From Rickettsia typhi (GTDB lineage Bacteria > Pseudomonadota > Gammaproteobacteria > Burkholderiales > Burkholderiaceae_C), in NCBI GenBank assembly GCA_943325485.2, contig CALPPP020000010.1, forward strand, positions 1 to 15,823: a stretch of 15,823 bases of DNA, given 5' to 3'. This document shows positions 7,556 through 14,276 of the stretch, in pieces (position 1 is the first letter of the stretch; each line of letters opens with the position of its first letter). The position numbers were made by a program, and so were the translations under genes. A model generated the notes under the pieces. That model was given only the letters and a program-made list of their open reading frames with translations. It had not been told where the DNA came from and searched no databases.

Positions 7556-8599
7556 ATGAACAAGCCCTCCTCTTTTTCTTCAATCTCTGTTGCCGTCTTA
7601 TGCACCTTGGCTTTGAGCAGTCTGTGCAACATGGTGATGGCGCAAGACAAGGTTCAACAGGTGCGTATTTCCACTTGGGTGCCTGCACAACACGCCTTGA
7701 ACCCCGCAGTTCAGGCCTGGGCAGACAGCTTGAAAAAAGCCTCAGGTGGCAGCATCAACCCCACCTTGTTTCCCTCGGAGCAACTTGGCAAAGCCTTTGA
7801 CCATTACGACATGGCTCGTGACGGCTTGACCGACTTCGCCTTTGTCAACCCTGGCTACCAACCCGGACGCTTTCCGATTTTTGCGGCGGCTTCCTTGCCT
7901 TTTGAGATCAGCAATGCCAAGGCCGGCAGTGCAGCCATTGATGCGTGGTACCGCGCTTATGCCGCCAAAGAAATGAAAGAGGTGAAGTACTGCTTTGCCT
8001 TTGCCCACGACCCAGGTGCTTTGCATTCACGCAAAAAGGTTGTGTTGCCTGCAGATATGAAGGGTTTGAAAGTACGCCCCGCCACTTCTACCGTGGGCCA
8101 AATGGTCACCTTGCTGGGTGGCACCAATGTGCAAGCCTCGGCACCCGAAGCACGTGACGCCATCGAGCGCGGCGTGGCAGATGCCCTGACCTTCCCATGG
8201 GGGTCGCTCACGCTGTTTGGCATCGACAAGGTGGTGAAATTTCACATGGATGTGCCTTTGTACGTCACGCCTTTTGTGTGGGTAATGAACTTAGACAAAT
8301 ACAACGGTTTGTCGCCCGCCCAAAAACAAGCGGTAGACAGCCACTGCACCAGCGAGTGGGCTGAAAAAGTAGGCACGGCTTGGGCCGATTTCGAAATTGC
8401 AGGACGTACCAAGTTATTGGCGGACAAAGCCAACCGCGAGGTTTACGCCCTGACGCCTGAGCAGTTGAAAGCTTGGAAAACAGCAGTGGAACCTGTGCAA
8501 AAACAATGGGCTGACGAGGTGAAAAAACGTGGCGACGATCCTGCAGCGGTGATGAAAGCCTTGCAACAAAGCTTGACCAAGTACAAATCAGCCCTGTAA
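7556..8599 (+). CDS. dctP: TRAP transporter substrate-binding protein (DctP family)
   Basis: Periplasmic binding protein of a tripartite ATP-independent (TRAP) transporter, which delivers an organic acid to the membrane permease. The 347 residues start with a Sec signal peptide: basic start, hydrophobic core around 9-27 and likely cleavage after VMA (29). The mature part has family features: LKVRPATS (171-178), where Arg174 matches the arginine that salt-bridges the ligand carboxylate in TRAP proteins, then ASAPEARDAIERGVADA (194-210) and FPWGSLTLFGIDKVVKFH (213-230). Substrate cannot be read from sequence. The ATG at 7556 is chosen because it gives the complete signal peptide; only a weak AGG precedes it. 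The 62-bp gap after iorB shows no terminator, so co-transcription with iorAB is possible. Confidence 0.93.
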   Translation: MNKPSSFSSISVAVLCTLALSSLCNMVMAQDKVQQVRISTWVPAQHALNPAVQAWADSLKKASGGSINPTLFPSEQLGKAFDHYDMARDGLTDFAFVNPGYQPGRFPIFAAASLPFEISNAKAGSAAIDAWYRAYAAKEMKEVKYCFAFAHDPGALHSRKKVVLPADMKGLKVRPATSTVGQMVTLLGGTNVQASAPEARDAIERGVADALTFPWGSLTLFGIDKVVKFHMDVPLYVTPFVWVMNLDKYNGLSPAQKQAVDSHCTSEWAEKVGTAWADFEIAGRTKLLADKANREVYALTPEQLKAWKTAVEPVQKQWADEVKKRGDDPAAVMKALQQSLTKYKSAL

Positions 8600-8608
8600 A
8601 AACATCGC

Positions 8609-9124
8609 ATGTCGTCCAAAGGTAAAAGCGGTTTCGATCGCATCATTGACACCATCGAATGGCTAGCCGCAATGTTCGTGGGCATTGTGGCCGCCAATAT
8701 TTTTCTGGCTGTCTTTTTGCGCAAGTTCTTCGATACCTCCATTCCCGACAGCTTCGATTTTGGGCGGATGCTCTTGGGTATTCTCATTTTTTGGGGGATA
8801 GCCGCCACCAGTTACCGAGGCAACCACATCACAGTGGACTTGCTGTGGACCCATGCGAATGCCCGCTGGAAGCGCTACATCGATATCTTTGCCACCTTGG
8901 TGTTGATGCTTGTGGTGACGGTGCAAACCATCATGCTGTTTGACAAGGTGGCGACAACCTACCGCGACCATGTGTTGACCTACGACCTGAACTTGCCCAC
9001 TTGGCCATTTTTTGCAGTGGCTTGGATGGGCGATGTGTGTGCCGTTTTGCTGATTGGCATTCGCACGTGGCGACTCATTGCCGAGCCGCAGGCATTCGCT
9101 GCTGACAACAAGGCGGGGCATTGA
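8609..9124 (+). CDS. dctQ: TRAP transporter small permease (DctQ family)
   Basis: Small membrane subunit of the TRAP transporter, 171 residues, with the usual four hydrophobic segments at roughly residues 17-37, 50-70, 92-112 and 130-150. The pattern IIDTIEWLAA near the N-terminus, and SFDFGRMLLGILIFWGIAAT followed by GNHITVDLLW, is typical of DctQ, where the short charged segment between the second and third helices faces the large permease. It begins 9 bp after dctP and ends one base before the dctM ATG, so the three genes form one operon. No good Shine-Dalgarno precedes the ATG at 8609, which suggests translational coupling to dctP. Confidence 0.9.
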   Translation: MSSKGKSGFDRIIDTIEWLAAMFVGIVAANIFLAVFLRKFFDTSIPDSFDFGRMLLGILIFWGIAATSYRGNHITVDLLWTHANARWKRYIDIFATLVLMLVVTVQTIMLFDKVATTYRDHVLTYDLNLPTWPFFAVAWMGDVCAVLLIGIRTWRLIAEPQAFAADNKAGH

Positions 9125-9125
9125 G

Positions 9126-10442
9126 ATGGATTTAAGCAACTTAAGCCCAGACGCCGTCGCCGTGATTGGCTTTGTGGCGCTTTTTACTTTGATGTTGTTG
9201 CGTGTGCCGGTCGGCATGGCCATGGGCTTGGTGGGCGTGTGCGGCTACAGCTATATCGTGGGCAGTGGTCCCGCATTGAAGCTGATTGGCCAAACCTCGA
9301 TGCGCACCGTTACCGACTACACCTTTGGCGTCATCCCCATGTTCATGTTGATGGGGGCGTTTGTGTCGGTGTCGGGCGTGAGTCGTGAACTGTTTCGTGC
9401 GGCCAATGCTTTCATCGGCCATTTGCGCGGTGGTTTGGGCGTGGCCACCGTTCTGGCCTGTGGCGGCTTTGCAGCGATATGTGGTTCATCGGTGGCAACG
9501 GCTGCCACGTTTTCGTCGGTGGCTTATCCCGAGATGCGCCGCTTTGGCTACCCCCAGTCGTTCTCCACTGGCGTGATTGCAGCCGGCGGCACCTTGGGTG
9601 CGATGCTGCCGCCCTCCACCGTGTTGGCGGTCTACGCCATCCTTACACAGCAAGACATTGGCAAGCTGTTCATGGCGGGCATTATTCCTGGCTTGCTGGC
9701 CATGCTGATGTATGTGATCACCATCTTCATCATCGTCAAAGTGCGCCCCGACTGGTTGCCCCGCGGCAAGAGCACCACATGGGCAGAGCGCTTAGCTGGC
9801 TTGAAAGACGTGTGGGCACCTTTGGTGTTGTTCGTATTTGTGATCGGCGGTTTGTATGGGGGATTTTTCACGCCGACCGAAGCCGGTGGCGTAGGGGCAA
9901 CGGGCGCATTTTTGCTGGGCGTGTTGCGCGGCAAATTGGACCGCGCAAAAACCTTAGAGGCCTTGCTGTCAGCCACGCGCACAGCTGCAGCGGTGTTCAC
10001 CGTGCTGATAGGCGCTTTGATTTTTGGTTATTTCCTCACCATCACCCAAGTGCCGCAAAAGCTCACCGGCTTCTTAACCGAGATGGGCTTGGGTCGCTAC
10101 GAGGTGCTGGCCCTCATCATGGTGATGTATTTGATTTTGGGCTGCTTGATGGACGCCATGGCCATGATCATCCTCACCGTGCCCATCATCTTCCCCGTCA
10201 TTGTGCAGCTGGGTTTTGACCCGATTTGGTTTGGCATCATCATCGTGATGACGGTGGAGCTGGGGCTGATTCACCCGCCGGTGGGCATGAATGTATTTGT
10301 CATCAAAAGCGTGGTGCCTGATGTGAGTTTCACCACCATCTTCAAGGGCGTGATTCCCTTTATCTTGACTGATCTGCTGCGCTTGGTGATATTGATTGCC
10401 TTCCCCATCATTGCGCTGTGGCTGCCAGCGCAAATGGCTTGA
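9126..10442 (+). CDS. dctM: TRAP transporter large permease (DctM family)
   Basis: Transport channel subunit of the TRAP system, driven by an ion gradient across the inner membrane. The 438-residue protein is hydrophobic throughout with about 11-12 membrane segments. DctM signatures are present: CGSSVATAATFSSVAYPEM, GGTLGAMLPPSTVLAVYA, GGFFTPTEAGGVGATGAFL and, late in the protein, ELGLIHPPVGMNVFVI. The start is the ATG at 9126 (MDLSNLSP); an in-frame upstream start at 9054 would add 24 residues overlapping dctQ without family similarity and is rejected. The stop TGA (10440-10442) is touched by the first unit of an inverted repeat pair that fills the gap to the convergent gene. Confidence 0.95.
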   Translation: MDLSNLSPDAVAVIGFVALFTLMLLRVPVGMAMGLVGVCGYSYIVGSGPALKLIGQTSMRTVTDYTFGVIPMFMLMGAFVSVSGVSRELFRAANAFIGHLRGGLGVATVLACGGFAAICGSSVATAATFSSVAYPEMRRFGYPQSFSTGVIAAGGTLGAMLPPSTVLAVYAILTQQDIGKLFMAGIIPGLLAMLMYVITIFIIVKVRPDWLPRGKSTTWAERLAGLKDVWAPLVLFVFVIGGLYGGFFTPTEAGGVGATGAFLLGVLRGKLDRAKTLEALLSATRTAAAVFTVLIGALIFGYFLTITQVPQKLTGFLTEMGLGRYEVLALIMVMYLILGCLMDAMAMIILTVPIIFPVIVQLGFDPIWFGIIIVMTVELGLIHPPVGMNVFVIKSVVPDVSFTTIFKGVIPFILTDLLRLVILIAFPIIALWLPAQMA

Positions 10443-10470
10443 CTGCTTCACCCTTCGGGCTCGCAGTGAC
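10441..10470 (-). repeat. Hairpin repeat family B, unit 1 (inverted)
   Basis: Read on the minus strand: an outer stem ACTGC/GCAGT, a GA/GAA internal loop, an inner stem GCCC/GGGT and a GAA loop, all preceded by GTC. Its plus-strand start overlaps the dctM stop codon. It is an inverted, diverged copy of unit 2. The shape resembles the dispersed GTCATTGCGAG...GAAGCAATC repeats seen in several bacterial groups. Confidence 0.75.
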
Positions 10471-10507
10471 GCATGTTGTCATGGCGAACCCCGAAGGGGT
10501 GAAGCCA
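10443..10507. terminator. Possible bidirectional terminator formed by paired inverted repeats
   Basis: Between the convergent dctM and adhesin-E-type genes the arms GCTTCACCCTTCGGG (10445-10459) and CCCGAAGGGGTGAAGC (10490-10505) are complementary apart from one extra base, around a 30-base loop. Each arm can also fold alone. There is no U-run on either strand, so a Rho-independent terminator in the strict sense is not shown; a transcript-end-stabilising or blocking hairpin is as likely. Confidence 0.4.
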
Positions 10508-10509
10508 TC
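10478..10509 (+). repeat. Hairpin repeat family B, unit 2
   Basis: Same architecture as unit 1 in the opposite orientation: GTC, outer stem ATGGC/GCCAT, GA/GAA internal loop, inner stem ACCCC/GGGGT and GAA loop. The two outer-stem positions that differ from unit 1 change in both arms, keeping pairing. Its end overlaps the stop codon (10508-10510, minus strand) of the adhesin-E-type gene. Confidence 0.75.
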
Positions 10510-10894
10510 AAGGCGCACAAAGTTTTCGCACTAACTCAGCATCCACACTGCCAGCAGCCACGGTCGTGAAACGCAAGGGTGTTTCGTAGCTGTTCAACAT
10601 TTCACCCATGGCATCTTTGCCGGCAAAGCGCATCACTTGTGAATTGGCCATCTTGCGCGTAACGCAGTCGACTGTGGTGCGTGATTTTTCAGACACAATT
10701 TCTTTACCTTCCAAGTTGGTCAAAGGCTTGGCAAAGTTGGTCAAACGCCAGACGGTGACGCGATCGCCTTCTTTGCTCAAGGCATCGTCATGAAAGACCT
10801 GCGCATCCTGTGTGGTGGCCACACTGACCCAAGCCGCTTGGCTCAGCGGCACAAAAGCCAGCGCCACAGTAGCGCATAAAAAAAACTTGTTCAA
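10508..10894 (-). CDS. Surface-adhesin E-like secreted protein
   Basis: A 128-residue exported protein. Residues 1-20 form a Sec signal peptide (short basic start, hydrophobic core, likely cut after SQA). The rest resembles the surface-adhesin E domain (first named from a Haemophilus protein): it opens WVSVATTQDAQVFHDDA and continues DRVTVWRLTNFAKP, then SEKSRTTVDC. Cys77 and Cys126 could form a disulfide in the periplasm. Its real role in environmental bacteria is unknown, and adhesion is only a family name. The start is TTG (10892-10894), overlapping the cupin stop as TTGA, so translation is probably coupled; the first downstream alternatives would destroy the signal peptide. Its stop is overlapped by hairpin repeat unit 2. 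Confidence 0.75.
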   Translation of the reverse strand: MNKFFLCATVALAFVPLSQAAWVSVATTQDAQVFHDDALSKEGDRVTVWRLTNFAKPLTNLEGKEIVSEKSRTTVDCVTRKMANSQVMRFAGKDAMGEMLNSYETPLRFTTVAAGSVDAELVRKLCAP

Positions 10895-11367
10895 TTAAGT
10901 TTGCGCGGTTCGCCGAAGTCACCCACTTGGGGGAACAAGAAAGTGGTGCTGCTGGGTCCTATGCCCATGATTTGCACAGTCGCACCCTCGGTACCACCGC
11001 CGTCGTAATGAATAGCACCGGCAGGGTGTTGCATATAGGTGCCTGAGGACAAAGGCTGTGTCGCTTGCGGGTCCCATGAATCATCCGTTCCCGCTTTCCA
11101 TGTGCCTTGAAGCACAGTGATGTAGCGGTCTTCACGGTGGTAATGCGGCGCACTCATGATGCCAGGGGGAAAGTACACCCTGAGCACATACGGACCTGGC
11201 TTGGAGGGGTCACCCGAAATGACGGCGATCTTCACGCCCTTGCCGGCATCTCTCCATGCAATATCGTCTGGCTTAACAACAGGAAAAGGTTTGTCGGTGG
11301 TTTGGGCCATGGCGACAAAAGAACACAGTGACATTGCGGCGAACAACAGGCGAGACAAGCGTGGCAT
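10891..11367 (-). CDS. Secreted cupin-domain protein
   Basis: A 158-residue protein with a signal peptide (MPRLSRLLFAAMSLCSFVAM, likely cut after AMA at about 21) and a single cupin barrel. The first cupin motif is partly kept: His75 and His77 in APHYHREDRYITVLQG, but the Glu normally following is replaced by Arg81, with Glu79 nearby. The second motif PAGAIH (115-120) supplies His120. Metal binding is therefore plausible but atypical, and no enzymatic role can be assigned. The start at 11367 is chosen over the in-frame ATG at 11400 because AAGGAG (11375-11380) lies 7 bases upstream and the signal peptide then begins properly. It is the first gene of a two-gene unit with the adhesin-E-type gene. 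Confidence 0.8.
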   Translation of the reverse strand: MPRLSRLLFAAMSLCSFVAMAQTTDKPFPVVKPDDIAWRDAGKGVKIAVISGDPSKPGPYVLRVYFPPGIMSAPHYHREDRYITVLQGTWKAGTDDSWDPQATQPLSSGTYMQHPAGAIHYDGGGTEGATVQIMGIGPSSTTFLFPQVGDFGEPRKLN

Positions 11368-11374
11368 GAAGAAG

Positions 11375-11380
11375 CTCCTT
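11375..11380 (-). promoter_or_regulatory. Ribosome-binding site deciding the cupin start
   Basis: AAGGAG on the minus strand, 7 bases before the ATG at 11365-11367. It selects this start over the in-frame ATG at 11400. Confidence 0.75.
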
Positions 11381-11395
11381 GATGAAGGGTGAGCG

Positions 11396-11401
11396 ATCAT
11401 A
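11396..11401 (-). promoter_or_regulatory. Possible -10 element of the cupin unit
   Basis: TATGAT on the minus strand, about 28 bases before the cupin ATG, giving a short leader that contains the AAGGAG. The matching -35 position falls in the T-run of the tRNA terminator and is poor (TTTATG at 17-base spacing), so this is only a candidate. Confidence 0.3.
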
Positions 11402-11421
11402 ATTCAGAGTCGAACCCGCAT

Positions 11422-11447
11422 AAAAAAACCACCCGAAGGTGGTTTTT
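11422..11447 (-). terminator. Intrinsic terminator of tRNA-Phe (UUCG loop)
   Basis: On the minus strand the stem AAAAACCACC / GGTGGTTTTT closes a TTCG loop, with the GC-rich core ACCACC-UUCG-GGUGGU, and is followed by further Ts. It starts 6 bases after the encoded CCA of the tRNA. C(UUCG)G is an unusually stable tetraloop, common in bacterial terminators. Confidence 0.9.
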
Positions 11448-11453
11448 ATTATT

Positions 11454-11529
11454 TGGTGGCCTGGGGCGGAATCGAACCACCGACACAAGGATTTTCAATC
11501 CTCTGCTCTACCGACTGAGCTACCGGGCC
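11454..11529 (-). tRNA. trnF: tRNA-Phe (GAA)
   Basis: A 76-base cloverleaf on the minus strand with encoded CCA. Acceptor 5' arm GGCCCGG, D arm GCTC/GAGC, anticodon stem GAGGA/TCCTT with loop TTGAAAA (anticodon GAA), five-base variable region GTGTC, and T arm GGTGG-TTCGATT-CCGCC. The 3' acceptor arm is CCAGGCC, so pair 5-68 is a C-A mismatch; every other acceptor pair is Watson-Crick. The gene is transcribed alone, with a strong terminator directly after it. Confidence 0.95.
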
Positions 11530-11539
11530 AAGGGGTAAA

Positions 11540-11567
11540 AGTATATCACTGGGCATACAAGGCACAA
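11540..11567 (-). promoter_or_regulatory. Probable promoter of tRNA-Phe
   Basis: On the minus strand, TATACT (11540-11545) is a strong -10 match about 10 bases before the tRNA; TTGTGC (11562-11567) is a weak -35 at 16-base spacing. Initiation near 11533 would leave a leader of a few bases. The rest of the short tRNA/exporter spacer (11530-11595) has no clear plus-strand promoter for the ABC genes. Confidence 0.5.
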
Positions 11568-11595
11568 TGCTCACCTGTATGTGCACTCTCTTTTC

Positions 11596-12519
11596 ATGAC
11601 CCAAGCCCAACTCATTTGCAGCCATCTCACCAAACGCTTTGGCGACACCGTCGTGGTCAATGACCTGTCTTTCGAACTACAAGCGGGTGAATGCTTGGGC
11701 GTGATTGGCCCCAATGGCGCAGGAAAAACCACCACCTTTCGCATGTGCTTGGGTCTGAGCACCGCCGACAGCGGCAGCATCAGCGTGTTTGGCTTGCCCA
11801 TGCCCGAAGAAGCCTTGGCCATCAAAGCGCGTCTTGGGGTGGTGAGCCAATTCGACTCGCTGGACCCCGATTTCACCTGCAGTGAAAACCTGATGGTTTA
11901 TGGCCGCTACTTTGGCATGGCAAGCGCAGACATTCAAGCACGTATCCCCTCGCTTTTGTCTTTTGCCGCACTCACCCACAAAGCAGATGCCAAGCCCGGT
12001 GAATTGTCGGGGGGCATGAAGCGACGTTTAAGTCTTGCCCGCGCCTTGATCAATGACCCGCAACTGCTGTTGCTGGACGAACCCACCACCGGCCTAGACC
12101 CGCAAGCAAGGCATTTGATGTGGGAGCGCTTGCAACAACTCTTGCAACAAGGCAAATCCATTTTGCTGACGACGCACTTCATGGATGAGGCCGAGCGCTT
12201 GTGTGACCGCTTGCTGGTGCTGGACCATGGACGAAAAATTGCCGAAGGCAAGCCACGGGACCTGATCCAAGAACATTTGGAACCTGATGTGGTCGAAGTG
12301 TTTGGTGGAGACCCGCAACACATTGCAAGCAGTGCTGCTCGCAGCTATGCCAAGCGCGTCGAGGTGTCAGGTGACACGGTGTTTTTCTATACCGACACCG
12401 CCACACCTTTGTTGCAAGCCTTGGGCACTACGCCTGGTCTTCGCACCCTGCATCGCCCAGCCAATTTAGAAGACCTGTTCTTGAAGCTCACAGGCCGTCA
12501 AATTCGAGAGGACGGATGA
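11596..12519 (+). CDS. nodI: ABC transporter ATP-binding protein, NodI/DRA family
   Basis: Cytoplasmic ATPase of an ABC-2 type exporter, 307 residues. Walker A GPNGAGKT (38-45), Q-loop Gln85 (GVVSQFD), signature LSGGMKR (137-143), Walker B LLLLDEP (157-163) and switch His194 are all intact, so it should be active. The extended C-terminal part ending LEDLFLKLTGRQIRED is typical of the NodI/drug-resistance ATPase group and distinguishes it from short amino-acid ABC ATPases. NodI in rhizobia exports lipochitin oligosaccharides, but nothing here suggests nodulation. The ATG at 11596 is preferred; an in-frame GTG at 11581 would add five residues, and neither has a clear Shine-Dalgarno. Its stop overlaps the permease ATG (ATGA). 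It is divergent from tRNA-Phe. Confidence 0.9.
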   Translation: MTQAQLICSHLTKRFGDTVVVNDLSFELQAGECLGVIGPNGAGKTTTFRMCLGLSTADSGSISVFGLPMPEEALAIKARLGVVSQFDSLDPDFTCSENLMVYGRYFGMASADIQARIPSLLSFAALTHKADAKPGELSGGMKRRLSLARALINDPQLLLLDEPTTGLDPQARHLMWERLQQLLQQGKSILLTTHFMDEAERLCDRLLVLDHGRKIAEGKPRDLIQEHLEPDVVEVFGGDPQHIASSAARSYAKRVEVSGDTVFFYTDTATPLLQALGTTPGLRTLHRPANLEDLFLKLTGRQIREDG

Positions 12520-13286
12520 TGCACCTGCGTTTTTGGCCTGTTTTTTTGCGCAATTTTTTGGTGTGGCGCAAATTATTTATTCCCAGTTTGATTGCCAATA
12601 TCGCTGAGCCCTTGATGTGGCTGGTGGCGTTTGGTTATGGCTTGGGCTCCTTGGTGGGTGGTGTGCAGCAAGGCGATGTGAAGGTGCCTTACATCTTGTT
12701 TTTGGCCAGCGGCTCGGTGTGCATGAGCGCCATGAATGCTGCCACCTTCGAAGCGCTGTATTCGGCGTTTTCTCGCATGCATGTGCAAAAAACTTGGGAC
12801 GGCATCATGAATGCACCCGTTCGCTTGGACGATGTGCTGTTGGCCGAGATGCTGTGGGCTGCATTCAAAGCCATCTTTACTGTGACGGCAATTTTGATCG
12901 TGATGCTGGCCTTGGGTATCAGCCACTCATGGAAGTTGTTGGTGGCGTGGCCGGTGTTGCTGGGTGTGGGGATCACCTTCAGTTGCTTGGCATTGATCTT
13001 CAATGCCTTGGCCAAAGGCTATGACTTCTTTACCTATTACTTCACTTTGTTTTTAACGCCGATGATGTTTTTAAGTGGCGTATTTTTTCCCTTGGACACC
13101 TTGCCTGAAATGGTGAGGTGGCTTGCATGGTGTTTGCCACTCACCCATGCGGTGGCTTTGGTGCGTCCCTTGTTCATGGATACTTGGCCTGAACAAGCAT
13201 GGCTGCATCTGAGTGTGCTGGCCCTTTATGCCAGCGTGGCTTGGTGGATTGCTCTCGGGCTGACGCGCAAACGCTTCAAGCAATAG
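12516..13286 (+). CDS. nodJ: ABC-2 type transporter permease, NodJ family
   Basis: Membrane subunit of the exporter encoded with the NodI-like ATPase. The 256 residues form six hydrophobic segments (about 23-45, 58-80, 114-135, 142-165, 172-192 and 228-248). Typical family stretches are NIAEPLMWLVAFGYGLGS near the start, FEALYSAFSRM followed by TWDGIMNAPV (a cytoplasmic coupling-helix-like segment), and LFLTPMMFLSGVFFPLDTLP before the last helices. It starts within the nodI stop (ATGA), preceded by GAGAGGACGG; an ATG one codon later is equally possible. It ends 9 bp before the stop of the convergent Bug-type gene with no terminator between. The exported substrate is unknown; polysaccharide or lipid-linked compounds are typical for the family. 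Confidence 0.9.
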   Translation: MMHLRFWPVFLRNFLVWRKLFIPSLIANIAEPLMWLVAFGYGLGSLVGGVQQGDVKVPYILFLASGSVCMSAMNAATFEALYSAFSRMHVQKTWDGIMNAPVRLDDVLLAEMLWAAFKAIFTVTAILIVMLALGISHSWKLLVAWPVLLGVGITFSCLALIFNALAKGYDFFTYYFTLFLTPMMFLSGVFFPLDTLPEMVRWLAWCLPLTHAVALVRPLFMDTWPEQAWLHLSVLALYASVAWWIALGLTRKRFKQ

Positions 13287-13295
13287 GCTTTGATC

Positions 13296-14276
13296 TCAAT
13301 CGGCGTAAACGCCTGCCGCTTTGATGATGGGGCTCCACTTGGCAATTTCTGCAGCGACAAATTTTTTGTGTTCAGCAGGGTCGGTGCGTTTATCGATGAT
13401 CATCACCGCACCCATGGCTTCTTGTTTTTGAATAAAAGCCGCGTCAGAAAGCACAGAACGCAAAGCGCTGTACAACTTGGCCTTGGTCTCGGGTGGCAAA
13501 CCTTTTGGCGCATAGACCGCGTGCCACACGCTGACTTGAAAACCCTTTAAACCAACTTCTTGCAAAGTGGGCAAGTCCTTTAAAGCATCTTGGGGCAATC
13601 GTTTGTTGCTGGTGACCGCATAGGCTTTGATTTTGCGGCTTTCAATATAAGCCAAGGTATTGGTGGTTTGGTCACACAAGACATCGATTTGCCCGCCCAG
13701 CAAATCGTTCATTGCCATGGACACACCTTTGTAATTAATCGTGGTCATCTGGGTACGCATGCTGGATTGCCATAACAAACCACACAAATGTGATGCTGAA
13801 CCAATGCCTGCATTGCCTAGGTTGACTTTGTCCTTCTGTGAAGACACCCAAGCACTGAGTTGTTTGTAATCATTGGCTTCCAAGGTGGGTCGCGCCACGA
13901 TGGTCATAGGTACTTCATGGATCATGCCCAAATAGTCAAAATCGGCGAGTACATCGAAGACGGGTTTTCGCATGAGTGCCGGCATGGTGGCCATGCCGAT
14001 ATGGTGAATCAACAAGGTGTGGCCATCGGGTGCAGCACGCGCCACTTTTTGCGTGGCAATTGCGCCGCCCGCACCCAAAGCGTTTTCTACCACCACGGGA
14101 GTGCCGCCCAAGGGTTTGCTCAAGGCTTGGGCCATGTCACGCGCCAAGCGGTCAGTGGGACCCCCTGCAGTGAAGGGCACCACCAAGGTAATGGCTTTGT
14201 CTTTGATGGGAAAGGTTTGTGCCAAGGCCGAGCCCATGCACAACAACCATAAACAGCTATTGATAAGTGCGCGCAT
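13296..14276 (-). CDS. Bug-family tripartite tricarboxylate transporter substrate-binding protein
   Basis: A 326-residue periplasmic binding protein of the Bug/TctC family, which is greatly expanded in Burkholderiales and binds small carboxylates and amino-acid-like compounds. A signal peptide covers residues 1-19 (hydrophobic LWLLCMGSALA, cut before QTF). Family blocks are ITLVVPFTAGGPTDRLAR (29-46), VVVENALGAGGAIATQKVARA (61-81), NAGIGSASHLCG in the middle and VSVWHAVYAPKGLP later. No TctA/TctB permease is in the window. Its first 20 bases overlap the end of the CoA ligase gene, and AAGGTG lies 7 bases before the ATG inside that gene, so the two are probably translated together and may share a substrate. 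Confidence 0.92.
   Translation of the reverse strand: MRALINSCLWLLCMGSALAQTFPIKDKAITLVVPFTAGGPTDRLARDMAQALSKPLGGTPVVVENALGAGGAIATQKVARAAPDGHTLLIHHIGMATMPALMRKPVFDVLADFDYLGMIHEVPMTIVARPTLEANDYKQLSAWVSSQKDKVNLGNAGIGSASHLCGLLWQSSMRTQMTTINYKGVSMAMNDLLGGQIDVLCDQTTNTLAYIESRKIKAYAVTSNKRLPQDALKDLPTLQEVGLKGFQVSVWHAVYAPKGLPPETKAKLYSALRSVLSDAAFIQKQEAMGAVMIIDKRTDPAEHKKFVAAEIAKWSPIIKAAGVYAD

Noticed and set aside
9054..9125. Upstream start for dctM
   Set aside because: The extra 24 residues overlap dctQ and are charged; DctM proteins begin at the first membrane segment, as the ATG at 9126 gives.
9479..10219. A 246-codon plus-strand frame inside dctM
   Set aside because: It is an out-of-frame shadow of the permease, His- and Arg-rich with no recognisable domain or start signal.
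11368..11400. Upstream ATG for the cupin gene
   Set aside because: The ATG at 11367 has AAGGAG at ideal spacing and puts the signal peptide at the N-terminus.
13302..13313. GGCGTAAACGCC palindrome near the end of the Bug gene as a terminator
   Set aside because: The five-base stem has a two-base loop, lies inside the coding sequence and has no T-run.
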